The notes under the pieces were generated by a model. It saw nothing but the letters and a program-made list of their open reading frames with translations. It was not told the origin of the DNA and searched no databases. Positions 31,732 through 43,454 of a stretch of 64,000 nucleotides of DNA are shown here, one piece after another. How positions within the stretch are numbered: the first letter of the stretch is position 1; every line of letters begins with the position of its first letter. Position numbers and translations under genes: made by a program. The stretch is from JAAXGX01 sp965203565 (GTDB lineage: Bacteria > Acidobacteriota > Vicinamibacteria > Vicinamibacterales > UBA8438). Location: NCBI GenBank assembly GCA_965203565.1, contig OZ241896.1:3596001-3660000 (forward strand), written 5' to 3'.

Positions 31732-32684
31732 ATGGAGTTCAAGGATTACTACGCGGTGCTCGGGATCGGCCGGAACGCGACGCCGGACGAGATCAAGAAG
31801 GCGTACCGGAAGCTGGCGCGGCGGCGCCACCCGGACGTCAATCCGGGAGACCGCGCGGCCGAGAAGCAGTTCAAGGAGATCAACGAAGCGCACGAGGTGC
31901 TGGGCGACCCTGACGCGCGGCGCCGGTACGACGAGCTGCGCGCGGACCGGCGCGCCTGGGAGCGGGCCCGGGCCGGCGGCGGGCAGCCGTTCGGATTCGG
32001 CGGCGGACCGCAGGGCGGCGTCCGCTGGAGCGTCGGTCCGGACGGGTCGCAGGCGTTTTCCGGGTTCTCCGAATTCTTCGAGACGTTTTTCGGCGGCGCG
32101 GCGGCGGCCGGCGCGCCGCCCGGCCGGCGCGCGGCCGGGAGCGGCGACGTCGAGCGCGTCATCGAACTTGGCCTCGACCAGGCGCTGCGCGGGTCGGCGC
32201 AGCGGATCTCGATAGACCGCGGCGGGCGGCGGAGCACGGTCGACGTGCGTATTCCGGCGGGCGTGACCGACGGGTCGCGCATCCGCGTGCCGGGCGCGGG
32301 AGGAGCCGGGACCGGCGGCGCGGCGGGCGACCTGTTGCTGCGCGTCCGCCTGAAGCCGCATCCGCGGTTCACCCTCCGAGGCCGGAACCTCCACGTGAAC
32401 GTCGCCGTGCCGGTGCCGACCGCCGTCCTCGGCGGCGAGGTCGAAGTCGCGACGCTCGACGGGACGGTTCGTCTCCGGATTCCGGCCGCCACGCAGCCGG
32501 GCCAGGTGTTCCGGCTCAGGGGCCGGGGAATGCCCGGCGCGGGCGGACGATCCCGGCCGGGCGATCTGCTCGCCACGGCGGAGGTGACGGTCCCGAAGCG
32601 TCTGGACGCCGCCGCCCGCTCGCACTACGAGGCGCTGGCGGCGCTCGAGGAGACGGCTCGGCGCGAGGACCGGAGGACGGTGGC

Positions 32685-32688
<4 letters not shown>
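31732..32688 (+). CDS. DnaJ/CbpA-type co-chaperone
   Basis: A 318-residue Hsp40. The J-domain comes first (DYYAVLGIGRNATPDEIKKA, with the RRHPDVNPGD HPD motif and FKEINEAHEVLGD). A Gly/Phe-rich linker (FGFGGGPQGG, FSEFFETFFGG) and a DnaJ C-terminal substrate-binding region (IPAGVTDGSRIRVPGAG, VAVPVPTAVLGGEVEVATLD, FRLRGRGMPG) follow. There is no CxxCxGxG zinc domain, so it is CbpA-like (class B) rather than DnaJ proper. The ATG at 31732 has AAGG upstream. Its stop overlaps the clpB GTG by 4 bases. Together they feed aggregates to DnaK/ClpB. Confidence 0.9.
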
Positions 32689-35300
<2,612 letters not shown>

Positions 35301-35359
35301 TCGCCGCCCGCCCGCGCCGCGGCCGGCGGCGCGCAAGCATCAACGCGCGCCACGAACCG

Positions 35360-35551
35360 TCAATCGTCCGCGTCGAACCCGATCCGGTTGTGGGCGCCGT
35401 CGCAGAACGGCTTGTTCTCCGAGGCGCCGCAGCGGCACAGCGCGAACGGACGGCGCTCCGTCGCGATCGCCCCGCCGGAAGCGTCCGCCAAGGAGACGTC
35501 GTCGCCCTCGACGAGGTACGGACCGTTGCGTCGTACGGTGATCTTGGCCAA
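35360..35551 (-). CDS. CDGSH iron-sulfur domain protein
   Basis: A 63-residue protein with the complete 2Fe-2S CDGSH signature CRCGASENKPFCDGAH (three Cys and one His ligand). Small stand-alone proteins of this kind are redox or cluster-transfer proteins. It lies 12 bp downstream of the rho stop on the same strand and may be read through from rho. Confidence 0.9.
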   Translation of the reverse strand: MAKITVRRNGPYLVEGDDVSLADASGGAIATERRPFALCRCGASENKPFCDGAHNRIGFDADD

Positions 35552-35563
35552 TGACGGATCCTC

Positions 35564-36961
35564 CTACCCCATCTTCTGCATCGACGCCAGGAAGTCGGCG
35601 TTCGACTTCGTCTTGCCCATCTTGTCGAGCAGCAGCTCCATCGCCTCGACCGGCGACAGCGGATTGAGCACCTTCCGGAGCACCCAGACCCGGTTGAGAT
35701 CGTCGCCGTCGAGCAGGAGCTCCTCCTTGCGCGTCCCGCTCTTCTGGATGTCGATGGCCGGGAACACCCGCTTGTCCACGAGCTTCCGCTCGAGGTGGAT
35801 CTCCATGTTGCCGGTCCCCTTGAACTCCTCGAAGATCACGTCGTCCATCCGGGAGCCGGTGTCGACCAGGGCCGTCGCCATGATGGTGAGCGACCCGCCC
35901 TCCTCGATGTTCCGCGCCGCCCCGAAGAACCGCTTCGGCTTCTGGAGCGCGTTCGAGTCGAGGCCGCCGGACAGCACCTTGCCCGACGGCGGGATGACCG
36001 TATTGTAGGCCCGCGCCAGCCGGGTCACCGAATCGAGCAGGATGACGACGTCCTTGCGGTGCTCGACCAGCCGCTTCGCCTTCTCGACGACCATCTCGGC
36101 CACCTGCACGTGCCGCTGGGCCGGCTCGTCGAACGTCGACGAGACGACCTCGCCGTCGACCGACCGCTGCATGTCGGTCACCTCCTCGGGACGCTCGTCG
36201 ATCAGCAGCACGATGAGGTACACCTCGGAGTGGTTCCTGGCGATCGACTGCGCGATGTTCTGCAGCAGCATCGTCTTGCCGGTGCGCGGGGCGGCCACGA
36301 TGAGGCCGCGCTGCCCCTTGCCGATCGGCGTCATCAGGTCCATCACCCGCGCCGACAGGTTCGACGCCTCGGTTTCGAGCTCGATGCGCGACTCCGGGTA
36401 GAGCGGCGTCAGGTTCTCGAAGAAGATCTTGTCGCGCGCCTGCTCCGGCGGCTCGAAGTTGACCGCCTCCACCTTGATGAGCGCGAAGTACCGCTCGCCT
36501 TCCTTCGGCGGCCGGATCTGGCCCGACACCGTGTCGCCGGTCTGCAGGTCGAACTTCCGGATCTGCGACGGCGACACGTAGATGTCGTCCGGTCCCGGCA
36601 GGTAGTTGTAGTCCGGCGCCCGGAGGAACCCGAAACCGTCGGGGAGCACTTCGAGGACGCCCTCCGAGAAGATGAAGCCGCTCTGCTCGGTCTGCGCCTT
36701 CAGGATCTGGAAGATCAGCTCCTGCTTCCGCATTCCGGTCGCCCCGGCGACGCTGAGGTCCTTGGCGATCTGGGTCAGCCGGCTGATGTCCATCTCCTTG
36801 AGCTCGCCGATGTTCAGCGTGTCGGCGCGCCGCGCGCCGTTCGGGCGCCGGGGCGGAGGCGGGACGGGCTTCGGGGCGTCGGCGGCGGCGACCGCGGCGG
36901 CGACGGGAGCGGCCGCCGTTCCGGCCGGCGGCCGAGGGGTGCGTTTCTGGTTGTTCGGCAT
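35564..36961 (-). CDS. rho: Transcription termination factor Rho
   Basis: A 465-residue hexameric RNA helicase. A low-complexity Ala/Pro-rich N-terminal extension of about 45 residues precedes the Rho_N helix region (LNIGELKEMDISRLTQIAKD), the cold-shock-like RNA-binding domain (GVLEVLPDGFGFLRAPDYNY, DDIYVSPSQIRKFDLQTGD) and the ATPase core (RGLIVAAPRTGKTMLLQNIA, VLLIDERPEEVTDMQR, DVVILLDSVTRLARAYN, a Q-loop/R-loop region GGLDSNALQKPKRFFGAARN). All catalytic motifs are present. The promoter lies at 37097-37125 on the minus strand, leaving a leader of about 130 bases, a usual place for Rho autoregulation. Confidence 0.95.
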   Translation of the reverse strand: MPNNQKRTPRPPAGTAAAPVAAAVAAADAPKPVPPPPRRPNGARRADTLNIGELKEMDISRLTQIAKDLSVAGATGMRKQELIFQILKAQTEQSGFIFSEGVLEVLPDGFGFLRAPDYNYLPGPDDIYVSPSQIRKFDLQTGDTVSGQIRPPKEGERYFALIKVEAVNFEPPEQARDKIFFENLTPLYPESRIELETEASNLSARVMDLMTPIGKGQRGLIVAAPRTGKTMLLQNIAQSIARNHSEVYLIVLLIDERPEEVTDMQRSVDGEVVSSTFDEPAQRHVQVAEMVVEKAKRLVEHRKDVVILLDSVTRLARAYNTVIPPSGKVLSGGLDSNALQKPKRFFGAARNIEEGGSLTIMATALVDTGSRMDDVIFEEFKGTGNMEIHLERKLVDKRVFPAIDIQKSGTRKEELLLDGDDLNRVWVLRKVLNPLSPVEAMELLLDKMGKTKSNADFLASMQKMG

Positions 36962-37096
36962 AAGGTCAGACTCGTGAGAGGGTGATGAGCGAGTACGTCG
37001 ATCTCCTGAAGACTGCGATACGCGGACGCGCCGCGGGATGGATGTGGTTACAGGCCGGGATCGGGGCTGCCGCTTTGAAGACTGCCGACGGCTTCA

Positions 37097-37125
37097 AGCA
37101 TAGAGGCGACGCCGCGGCGTGTCAA
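37097..37125 (-). promoter_or_regulatory. Sigma70 promoter for rho
   Basis: On the minus strand TTGACA (plus 37120-37125) and TATGCT (plus 37097-37102) are separated by exactly 17 bp. This is a near-consensus promoter 136 bp before the rho start. Confidence 0.65.
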
Positions 37126-37171
37126 CACCCTGTGCTACGCTTGCAGGCGGCAAGCCTGAAAGGAGCGCAAC

Positions 37172-37605
37172 GTGTATCCAGAGTTCTTCGTGGCGCCGAT
37201 GCGTGACGAGCTGACGCGTCTCGGCGTGGTCGAGTGGCGGACGGCGGACGAGGTGAAGCAAGGACTGGCGGGGGCCCGGGGCACGGTGATGGTCGTCGTG
37301 AACTCGGTCTGCGGGTGCGCCGCCGGCCGGGCGCGGCCGGGCGTGGCGCTGGCGCTGCAGCATTCCGTGAAGCGGATCTGGTCGCCACGGTGTTCGCGGG
37401 CGCCGACGTCGAGGCGACCGAGACGGCGCGCGGCTACTTCACCGGCTATCCGCCGTCGTCGCCGGCGGTGGCGCTGCTGCAGGACGGGAAGCTCGTCTAC
37501 ATGCTGGAGCGGCATCAGATCGAGAACCAGGAGGCCGACGGCATCGCCCGCGAGCTGACGTCGGCGTTCGACAGGCACTGCGCGGCGGCGCCGGTCGCCG
37601 GCTGA
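37172..37605 (+). pseudogene. BrxA/BrxB-type bacilliredoxin with a single frameshift
   Basis: The first part, from GTG at 37172 (AAGGAG 6 bases upstream), reads MYPEFFVAPMRDELTRLGVV and GTVMVVVNSVCGCAAGRARP, then GVALALQHSV. This is the bacilliredoxin family with its CGC active site. Near 37367-37372 the frame is lost. The rest of the family sequence continues one frame over: ADLVATVFAGADVEATETAR, GYFTGYPPSSPAVALLQDGK and LVYMLERHQIE, to the stop at 37605. One missing base explains it. Without it the protein would be about 144 residues, the usual length. It may be a true loss or a sequencing/assembly error; the high conservation on both sides favours a recent or artefactual event. The normal role is thiol (bacillithiol-type) disulfide exchange. 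Confidence 0.8.
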
Positions 37606-37619
37606 CGCGGCGCGCGCGG

Positions 37620-38633
37620 TCAGCGCTCGGGGGGCGGCGGCTCCGTCCGGTCCGGCGGCGCCGCCGGCGCGATCGGCAGGGGCCGGCCGCGGCGGTGGCG
37701 TTGCGCCGCATCGCGCACCACGTCGGCCAGCGCGTCCAGAAAGAGCGGGTCGTCGTTGACCGCGGCCGCGCGCTGCATCGGGAGTCCGATCTCGGCGCAC
37801 GCGGCGCCGGCCTCGCAGTCGAGGTCGTAGAGCACTTCGACGTGGTCGGCGACGAACCCGATCGGGCAGAGGACCGCCGCCCGGAGCCCGCGGGCCCGTT
37901 CGTTCCTCAGATAGTCGCAGACGTCCGGTTCGAGCCAGGGGTCGCCGGGCCGGCCGCTGCGGCTCTGGTACGTCAGCGCCCAGTCTGGCCGGTCGAGCGC
38001 GCGGGACACCAGGTCCGCGGTCTCCCGCAGCTCCGCCTCGTACCGCGACTCGTCCGCCATCGACTTCGGGATGCTGTGCGCCGTGAACACGATCCGGGCG
38101 GCGGCGCGCAGACCGGCGTCGAGCCGCCGGAGCGCCTGCTCGACGCGCCGGGCGTTCGCCTGCACGAAGCCCGGATGGTCGTGCCAGCCGGCGGCGTAGG
38201 TGACCTCGACGTCACGGCGGTGCTCGGCGCGGAGCCAGCGCCGCGCCGTGACGACGTTCTGCTTGTACTGGCCGCAGCTCGAATAGGCGTGGTGGGCGGC
38301 CAGGGGCAGCCCGAGCGCGCGCCGCACGCCGGCCCGGGTCATCTCGGCGAGCGTGTCTTCGAGCAGCGGACGCCAGTTGCGCATTCCCACGTACACGGGG
38401 ATCGGCGGTCCGTCCGACTCGAGCCGCCGGCGCAGCCCGTCCGCCTGGCGCAGGGTGATCGCGGTCAGCGGCGAGACGCCGTCGAACCGTTCGTAGTGAC
38501 GCACGACCTCCTCGAAACGCGCGTCCGGGATGCGGCGCCCGCGGAGGACGTTGCGCAGGAACGGCCGGACGTCGCCGCGCCCCTGCGGACCGCCGAAGCC
38601 GATCAGCAGCACGGCGTCGAACGGGTCGGCCAT
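37620..38633 (-). CDS. hemH: Ferrochelatase
   Basis: A 337-residue enzyme inserting Fe2+ into porphyrin in heme synthesis. Visible signatures: VLLIGFGGPQG at the start, FDGVSPLTAIT, YVGMRNWRPLLEDTL, the metal-site histidine in FTAHSIPKSMAD, YQSRSGRP, and CPIGFVADHVEVLYDLD with the catalytic Glu. Length and order are standard. It is convergent with the bacilliredoxin gene (stops 14 bp apart) and divergent from tRNA-Pro. No other heme genes lie in the window. Confidence 0.93.
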   Translation of the reverse strand: MADPFDAVLLIGFGGPQGRGDVRPFLRNVLRGRRIPDARFEEVVRHYERFDGVSPLTAITLRQADGLRRRLESDGPPIPVYVGMRNWRPLLEDTLAEMTRAGVRRALGLPLAAHHAYSSCGQYKQNVVTARRWLRAEHRRDVEVTYAAGWHDHPGFVQANARRVEQALRRLDAGLRAAARIVFTAHSIPKSMADESRYEAELRETADLVSRALDRPDWALTYQSRSGRPGDPWLEPDVCDYLRNERARGLRAAVLCPIGFVADHVEVLYDLDCEAGAACAEIGLPMQRAAAVNDDPLFLDALADVVRDAAQRHRRGRPLPIAPAAPPDRTEPPPPER

Positions 38634-38686
38634 CGCGCGTCATGATATCGCGGCGGCGGCCGCCCGCGGGCGGCCGTGGTATGGGT

Positions 38687-38692
38687 TACAAT
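38687..38692 (+). promoter_or_regulatory. -10 box TACAAT for tRNA-Pro
   Basis: TACAAT ends 12 bases before the tRNA 5' end. No clear -35 is seen. Confidence 0.4.
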
Positions 38693-38704
38693 GGCGTTTC
38701 GTGT

Positions 38705-38781
<77 letters not shown>

Positions 38782-38873
38782 CCTTCCTTCCACAGCTTGC
38801 GCACTCCGCCTTCGCGCGCGGGAAGCCGCGCCGGCGTAGCGCGGCCGGCCGGCGCGCCGCGCTGCGCCGGCTG

Positions 38874-38879
38874 TATAAT
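38874..38879 (+). promoter_or_regulatory. -10 box TATAAT before acylphosphatase
   Basis: A consensus TATAAT within CTGTATAATC, 18 bases before the acylphosphatase ATG. No -35 match is obvious. Confidence 0.45.
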
Positions 38880-38897
38880 CGCCCACCGGTCAAGGCC

Positions 38898-39173
38898 ATG
38901 CGGGTCGCTCGGCGGTATCTCGTCCGCGGCGTGGTGCAGGGGGTCGGGTTCCGCTTCTTCGCCGAGGACGCGGCGCGCCGGGAGGGGCTCGGCGGTTTCG
39001 TCAGGAACCTGGCGAACGGCCAGGTGGAAGCCGTGGTGGAAGGGGACGCGGAGGCGGTCGTCCGGTTCGAACGCGCCATCCGGCAGGGGCCGCCGCTCGC
39101 CCGGGTCGACGGCGTGGAAGTGGAGCGGTCGGCGGCGACCGGCCGGTTCGACCGATTCGCCGTTCAGGGCTGA
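38898..39173 (+). CDS. Acylphosphatase
   Basis: A 91-residue enzyme that hydrolyses acyl phosphates. The signature GVVQGVGFRFFAEDAARREG supplies the phosphate-binding loop and the catalytic Arg, and GFVRNLANGQVEAVVEGD supplies the catalytic Asn. Length is typical (about 90). The ATG at 38898 is preceded by AAGG and a consensus TATAAT. It is followed after 24 bp by apt on the same strand. Confidence 0.9.
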   Translation: MRVARRYLVRGVVQGVGFRFFAEDAARREGLGGFVRNLANGQVEAVVEGDAEAVVRFERAIRQGPPLARVDGVEVERSAATGRFDRFAVQG

Positions 39174-39197
39174 TTCGGGGCGGGGTCGAGGCGCGAG

Positions 39198-39713
39198 ATG
39201 GAGACGCTCAAGCGGCTGATTCGGGAGGCGCCCGATTTTCCGAAGCCCGGGATCCTCTTCTACGACATCACCCCCCTCCTCCGGGACGCCGCCGGTTTCC
39301 GCACGGCGGTGGACGGGATCGTCGAACCGTACCGGGATGCGGCGCCCGATCTGGTGGTCGGCATCGAGAGCCGGGGGTTCATCGTGGGGACGGCCGCCGC
39401 CGACCGCCTCGGCGTCGGTTTCGTGCCGGCGCGCAAGCCGGGGAAGCTGCCGTGGCGGACCGAACGCGCGACCTACGCGCTGGAGTACGGGACCGACGCG
39501 ATCGAGATGCATCGCGACGCGGTGGAGCCGGGCCAGCGCGTGCTGATCGTCGACGACCTGCTGGCGACGGGCGGCACGGCGCGGGCCGCGGTCGATCTCG
39601 TCCGGCGGAGCGGCGCGCAGGTCGCGGGGTTGTCGTTCCTGATCGAGCTGGAGGCGCTCGACGGCCGCGCCCGGCTGCGCGGCGAGCAGGTCGACGCCGT
39701 GCTCCGGTACTGA
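39198..39713 (+). CDS. apt: Adenine phosphoribosyltransferase
   Basis: A 171-residue purine-salvage enzyme converting adenine and PRPP to AMP. The family start LIREAPDFPKPGILFYDITP is intact. VVGIESRGFIVG and FVPARKPGKLPW follow, and the PRPP-binding loop VLIVDDLLATGGTARAAVDL is complete. Length is standard. It lies 24 bp after acylphosphatase and 20 bp before the next gene, so it may head or join the transcript that runs into the MoxR cluster. Confidence 0.95.
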   Translation: METLKRLIREAPDFPKPGILFYDITPLLRDAAGFRTAVDGIVEPYRDAAPDLVVGIESRGFIVGTAAADRLGVGFVPARKPGKLPWRTERATYALEYGTDAIEMHRDAVEPGQRVLIVDDLLATGGTARAAVDLVRRSGAQVAGLSFLIELEALDGRARLRGEQVDAVLRY

Positions 39714-39733
39714 CGCGGCGGCGGGGCGGAACG

Positions 39734-40303
39734 GTGACGGCAGCCGACTTGGCCACGGTCGTCGCTCTGCTGGCGGCGGCCGTCTTCTGCGCACTGATCG
39801 CAATCGAGGTTCGGCGTCGGCGGCGCGAGCAGATCCTCCTGGCGCTGCTCGCGACGCTCGGCCCCGCCGTCGCGGCGGGCAGGACCGACCCCGAACGGCT
39901 CGTCGCGTGGTCGGAGGTCGCGCGGGCCGCGCGCGCGCTGTTCCCCGAGGCGTTCGCGCGCCTCGACGCCGCCGCCGGCGGGTCGTTCCCGTTCTCGCGC
40001 GCGGCGATAGCGGCGGCGCATGCGCGATGGACGGCCGACTGGCTGGCCTGGGAGCGGCGGCACGACCTCGAGTTCAAGCAGCGCGCCGCGGCGGTCGAGG
40101 CGGATCTGGCCGAAGCCGCGGGCGGCGAAGCGGAGCGGGTCCGGGCCCGTCTCGCCGCCGTCAACCAGGAAAAGCTCCAGACGTATCAGGACCGGTACGA
40201 GCATTACGTGCGGGTCGGCAAGGCGCTCGCCGCCCTGGAGGACCGGAGCGGCGGCGGCGGCGAACCGGCCGGCCGCGCGGGCGGCGGCGGGCCGGCCCGA
40301 TAG
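39734..40303 (+). CDS. Membrane-anchored hypothetical protein preceding MoxR
   Basis: A 189-residue protein with an N-terminal membrane helix (LATVVALLAAAVFCALIAIE), a basic stop-transfer (VRRRRREQ) and a helical soluble region rich in Ala, Glu and Arg (RRHDLEFKQRAAAVEADLAE, NQEKLQTYQDRYEHYVRVGK). It ends in a Gly/Ala-rich tail. GTG start. It lies 3 bp before moxR, and the following genes overlap by 4 bases, so it belongs to the same operon. I do not recognise a named family; position suggests an accessory of the MoxR/VWA complex. Confidence 0.55.
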   Translation: MTAADLATVVALLAAAVFCALIAIEVRRRRREQILLALLATLGPAVAAGRTDPERLVAWSEVARAARALFPEAFARLDAAAGGSFPFSRAAIAAAHARWTADWLAWERRHDLEFKQRAAAVEADLAEAAGGEAERVRARLAAVNQEKLQTYQDRYEHYVRVGKALAALEDRSGGGGEPAGRAGGGGPAR

Positions 40304-40306
40304 CCG

Positions 40307-41347
40307 ATGGACGCGGACCTCCGGGACGCCGTCGACTTCCACGCGGCGATCGTCGCCGAAGGCGGCAAGGCGCTCGTCGGGTACGACCGGGAGAAGGCGC
40401 TCGCCAACATGGTGCTGATGGCCGAGATCCCGACCACCTACGACCGGCGGCGCCAGCGCCGGGTCAACGCCGGCAACCTGCTGCTCCGGGGCGTCCCCGG
40501 CGTCGGCAAGACGTTCTTCGGCGTGATCCTGGCGGCGATCAGCGGCGCCCGGTTCGCCCGGCTGCAAGGCCGGGCCGACCTGCAGCCGACCGAGGTCGTC
40601 GGGTTCGAGATGATCAACCCGGCGACCGGCCGGATGCGGACCGAGTTCGGTCCCCTCGCGTCGGCCGAGGTCATCCTGCTCGACGAGATCAACCGGATTC
40701 CGCTCAAGTCGCAGAGCGCGTTCCTGGAGGGGCTGCAGGACCGGGCGGTGACGGTGGGCAGGAAGACCCGCCAGCTTCCGGCGTTCAGCTTCGCCATCGC
40801 CACGATGAACCCGGTCGAGCTCGGACAGGGAACGTTCCCGCTGTCCGAGGCGGCCACGGACCGGTTCGCGATCATGGTGACGATCGGCTACCTGCCGCCG
40901 GAGGAGGAGCGGAAGCTGGTCGACTTCGACTTCAAGCAGGTGGAGCTCGACGGTCTGATCTCGAAGGACCGGGTGATCGAGCTCCGGTCCGTCATCACCG
41001 ATCGCGTGTTCCTCCACGAGTCGCTCGGCGCGTACATCCAGCGTCTCGTGGCCGCCTCGCGCCCGTACGACGCCGACGCCGAGTGGCGGACCCGGTCGCC
41101 GTCGGAGCTGGTCGAGCGGTTCGTCGACCTGGGCGCGTCGCCGCGCGCCACCATCTGCTGGGGACGGCTGGTGAAGGTCTGGGCGCTGCTCGAAGGCGGG
41201 CGAGCCGAGGTGTTTCCCGAGGACGTCCAGGATCTGGCCCGGTACGTTCTCGGACATCGCCTGTGGCTCGCGCCCCGGGCGGCGAGCCACGGGGTCCGGG
41301 TGGAGACGGTCATCGACGACGTCGTCGAGCGCGTGCCGATTCCATGA
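40307..41347 (+). CDS. MoxR-type AAA+ ATPase
   Basis: A 346-residue AAA+ chaperone. LLLRGVPGVGKTFFGVIL is Walker A, AEVILLDEINRIPLKSQSAF is Walker B, FAIATMNPVELGQGTFPLSE is sensor 1 and ATDRFAIMVTIGYLP carries the arginine finger region. MoxR proteins act with VWA-domain partners to mature or insert metal cofactors or membrane complexes. The DUF58 protein starts within its stop codon (ATGA). Two VWA proteins follow in the same operon. Confidence 0.9.
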   Translation: MDADLRDAVDFHAAIVAEGGKALVGYDREKALANMVLMAEIPTTYDRRRQRRVNAGNLLLRGVPGVGKTFFGVILAAISGARFARLQGRADLQPTEVVGFEMINPATGRMRTEFGPLASAEVILLDEINRIPLKSQSAFLEGLQDRAVTVGRKTRQLPAFSFAIATMNPVELGQGTFPLSEAATDRFAIMVTIGYLPPEEERKLVDFDFKQVELDGLISKDRVIELRSVITDRVFLHESLGAYIQRLVAASRPYDADAEWRTRSPSELVERFVDLGASPRATICWGRLVKVWALLEGGRAEVFPEDVQDLARYVLGHRLWLAPRAASHGVRVETVIDDVVERVPIP

Positions 41348-42249
41348 CGACCGCCGCCGCCGAGCGCCTCGTCGGTTGGGAGGAGATCCGGGACCTCGAG
41401 CTCGTGGTCCTCCGCCGGATGCGGGAGCACGCCCTCGGCGCCCACGACAGCCCTTTCGCCGGCTCGGGCTTCGATCTCGCCGGCCTCCGGGACTGGGAGC
41501 CGGGCGACCGCCCGTCGGCGGTCGACTGGCCGCAGTCGACCCTGACCAACTTCAGTCCGCTGATCGCACGGGAGTTCGAGCAGGAGAGCACGGCGCAGGT
41601 CGTCATCGTCGCCGACGCGTCGCGGTCCACCCGGTGCGGGGTCCGCGGCGCGACGATCGCCCAGGCGGTCGCGCGGACCGTGGCGACGCTGGGGCTGGCC
41701 GCGGCGTTCCACCAGGATTCGGTCGGGCTCGTCGTGATGGACGGCCGCCGGCGGCGGCTGGCGGCGCCGCCGCGGACCGGCCGGGATCATGCCGTGCACT
41801 GCGTCGAGGCGTACCAGAACCGCCTCCTCCGCGGCGGCGAACGCGAGGGGCGGGAGGCGGACCACGATCTGGCCGGCCTGCTGCGCAGGCGCTCGCTCGT
41901 CCCGGTGGTGTCGGACTTCCTCGTCGACGATCCGGCGCCGCTCGTCGACGAGCTCGCGGCGCTCGAGGCGCTGCACGACCTGTTCCTGGTGATGGTCGAC
42001 AGCGCCTTCGCCTTCGACCTGCCGCCGGTGTCGACCGGCTGGGTCGAGGTGTCCGACGCCGAATCGGGAAGGTCCCGCCTGCTCTCGGCCGGCGAGCTCG
42101 CCGGGCTGGGCGATCGGGTCCGCGCCTGGCAGGATCGGACCGCGGCGGCGGCGCGGCGGCGCGGCCTCGACCTGGTCCGCGTGCGGCCCGGCGAGGAGCA
42201 CGACGCCCTGGCGGAGTTCTTCGACCGCCGGCGGAAGCGCAGACGATGA
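41344..42249 (+). CDS. DUF58 domain protein (VWA-like fold)
   Basis: A 301-residue protein with the DUF58 core: DSPFAGSGFDLAGLRDWEPG then DRPSAVDWPQSTLTN (the RxYxPGDxxRxIDW-like motif), and a VWA-like segment VVIVADASRSTRCG. It couples MoxR to the VWA partners in this conserved operon type. It overlaps moxR (ATGA) and the next gene (ATGA). Confidence 0.85.
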   Translation: MTTAAAERLVGWEEIRDLELVVLRRMREHALGAHDSPFAGSGFDLAGLRDWEPGDRPSAVDWPQSTLTNFSPLIAREFEQESTAQVVIVADASRSTRCGVRGATIAQAVARTVATLGLAAAFHQDSVGLVVMDGRRRRLAAPPRTGRDHAVHCVEAYQNRLLRGGEREGREADHDLAGLLRRRSLVPVVSDFLVDDPAPLVDELAALEALHDLFLVMVDSAFAFDLPPVSTGWVEVSDAESGRSRLLSAGELAGLGDRVRAWQDRTAAAARRRGLDLVRVRPGEEHDALAEFFDRRRKRRR

Positions 42250-43454
42250 CGCGCCGCCGCCCGCATGCGCTGGCGCCGGCGGTCCTCGCGGCCGCGGTCG
42301 GCGGGGCCGGGACCGCCGCCGGCCAGCCGGACGGCGGGGAGTCGGTCGACGCGCTCCGCTGCTGGCGGCGCGTCGACCGCGGCGCCGTGCGGATCGGCGA
42401 GCGGTTTGCGATGACGCTGACCTGCCGGGCGGTCGACGCCGGCCGCGGCCGGGCCGTCCCCGACACGATCGGGCTGGAGCCGGAAACGATCGACGCGCAG
42501 CCGTTCGAGGTGCTCGGCGGCGAGCGGTCCGCCGACGTCCGGGACGAGACCGGCCGGACCTTCCAGTACCGCTACGCGCTGCGCCTGACGGGAGAAGACT
42601 ACTTCGGCCGCGACGTCGACCTTCCGCCGATCGCGATCGGGTACCGGATCGAGCGGCGGGCGGACGACGGCGCGGTGCTGGAAGGACGGGAGCTGACGTA
42701 CGTGCTTCCCGCCGAGCCGATCCGGGTGCTGTCGCTCGTCCCGGACGCCGCGGACGACATCCGCGGGCTGCCCGCCGGCACGCTGGGCGAAGCGGAGGAC
42801 CGGCTGCTGCGGGCGAACCTGATGCTGCTCGCGGCGGCGGCGGCCGGAATCGGCGCGCTCGGGCTGCTGGCCGCGGGGGTCCGGCGCGCGCGGCGCGCGC
42901 GCCGCGGCGCGGCCGGACGAGCGCCGCGCCCGGTCGGGGCCGCCCCGATCGTGCGGGGAGTCCTGGGCGAGCTGACGACGCTGCGCCGCGAGAGTCTCGC
43001 CGCCGGGTGGACGCCGGACCGCCTGCAGCGGGCGCTCGCCGCGCTCCGTCTGGCGGCGGCCGTCGCGCTGCGGCGGCCGGTCGCCGAGCGCGCCGGCGGC
43101 GCGGGTCCGGAGCCGCAGGCGGGAGAGCTCCGGGTCCGGACCGGCGTGCTGCGCGGACGGACGGCGGTCGTCTCGTCGGCCCTGACGCCCGGGCTGCTGG
43201 CGGACGCGGCGGCCGGACGGCCGGGACCGGCGCCGCCGATCGGGGACTTCGAGCCGATCCGCGGCGCCCTCGCGGCGTTCAGCGCCGCCCGCTACGCGCG
43301 GGAGAGGGACGCTTCGGCCGACGTCCTGACGGGCGCGCTCGACCGCGGCATGGCGGCGATCCGGCCGCTGCGCATCCGCGCGCTCGCGCCGATCCGCCGG
43401 GCTGCGGCGGCCGCGGACGCGGCGCGCGGCCGGTGGCGGCGATGGACGTCCTGA
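42246..43454 (+). CDS. BatD-like membrane protein of the MoxR cluster
   Basis: A 402-residue protein. A signal peptide (LAPAVLAAAVGGAGTAAGQP) precedes a beta-rich extracytoplasmic region (RIGERFAMTLTCRAVDAGRG, FQYRYALRLTGEDYFGRDVD). A central membrane helix (LMLLAAAAAGIGALGLLAAG) and a basic cytoplasmic Ala-rich region follow. This topology matches BatD/oxygen-tolerance proteins, though sequence similarity is modest by eye. It overlaps its neighbours on both sides (ATGA before; the next ATG starts 13 bases inside its 3' end). Confidence 0.55.
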   Translation: MTRRRPHALAPAVLAAAVGGAGTAAGQPDGGESVDALRCWRRVDRGAVRIGERFAMTLTCRAVDAGRGRAVPDTIGLEPETIDAQPFEVLGGERSADVRDETGRTFQYRYALRLTGEDYFGRDVDLPPIAIGYRIERRADDGAVLEGRELTYVLPAEPIRVLSLVPDAADDIRGLPAGTLGEAEDRLLRANLMLLAAAAAGIGALGLLAAGVRRARRARRGAAGRAPRPVGAAPIVRGVLGELTTLRRESLAAGWTPDRLQRALAALRLAAAVALRRPVAERAGGAGPEPQAGELRVRTGVLRGRTAVVSSALTPGLLADAAAGRPGPAPPIGDFEPIRGALAAFSAARYARERDASADVLTGALDRGMAAIRPLRIRALAPIRRAAAAADAARGRWRRWTS

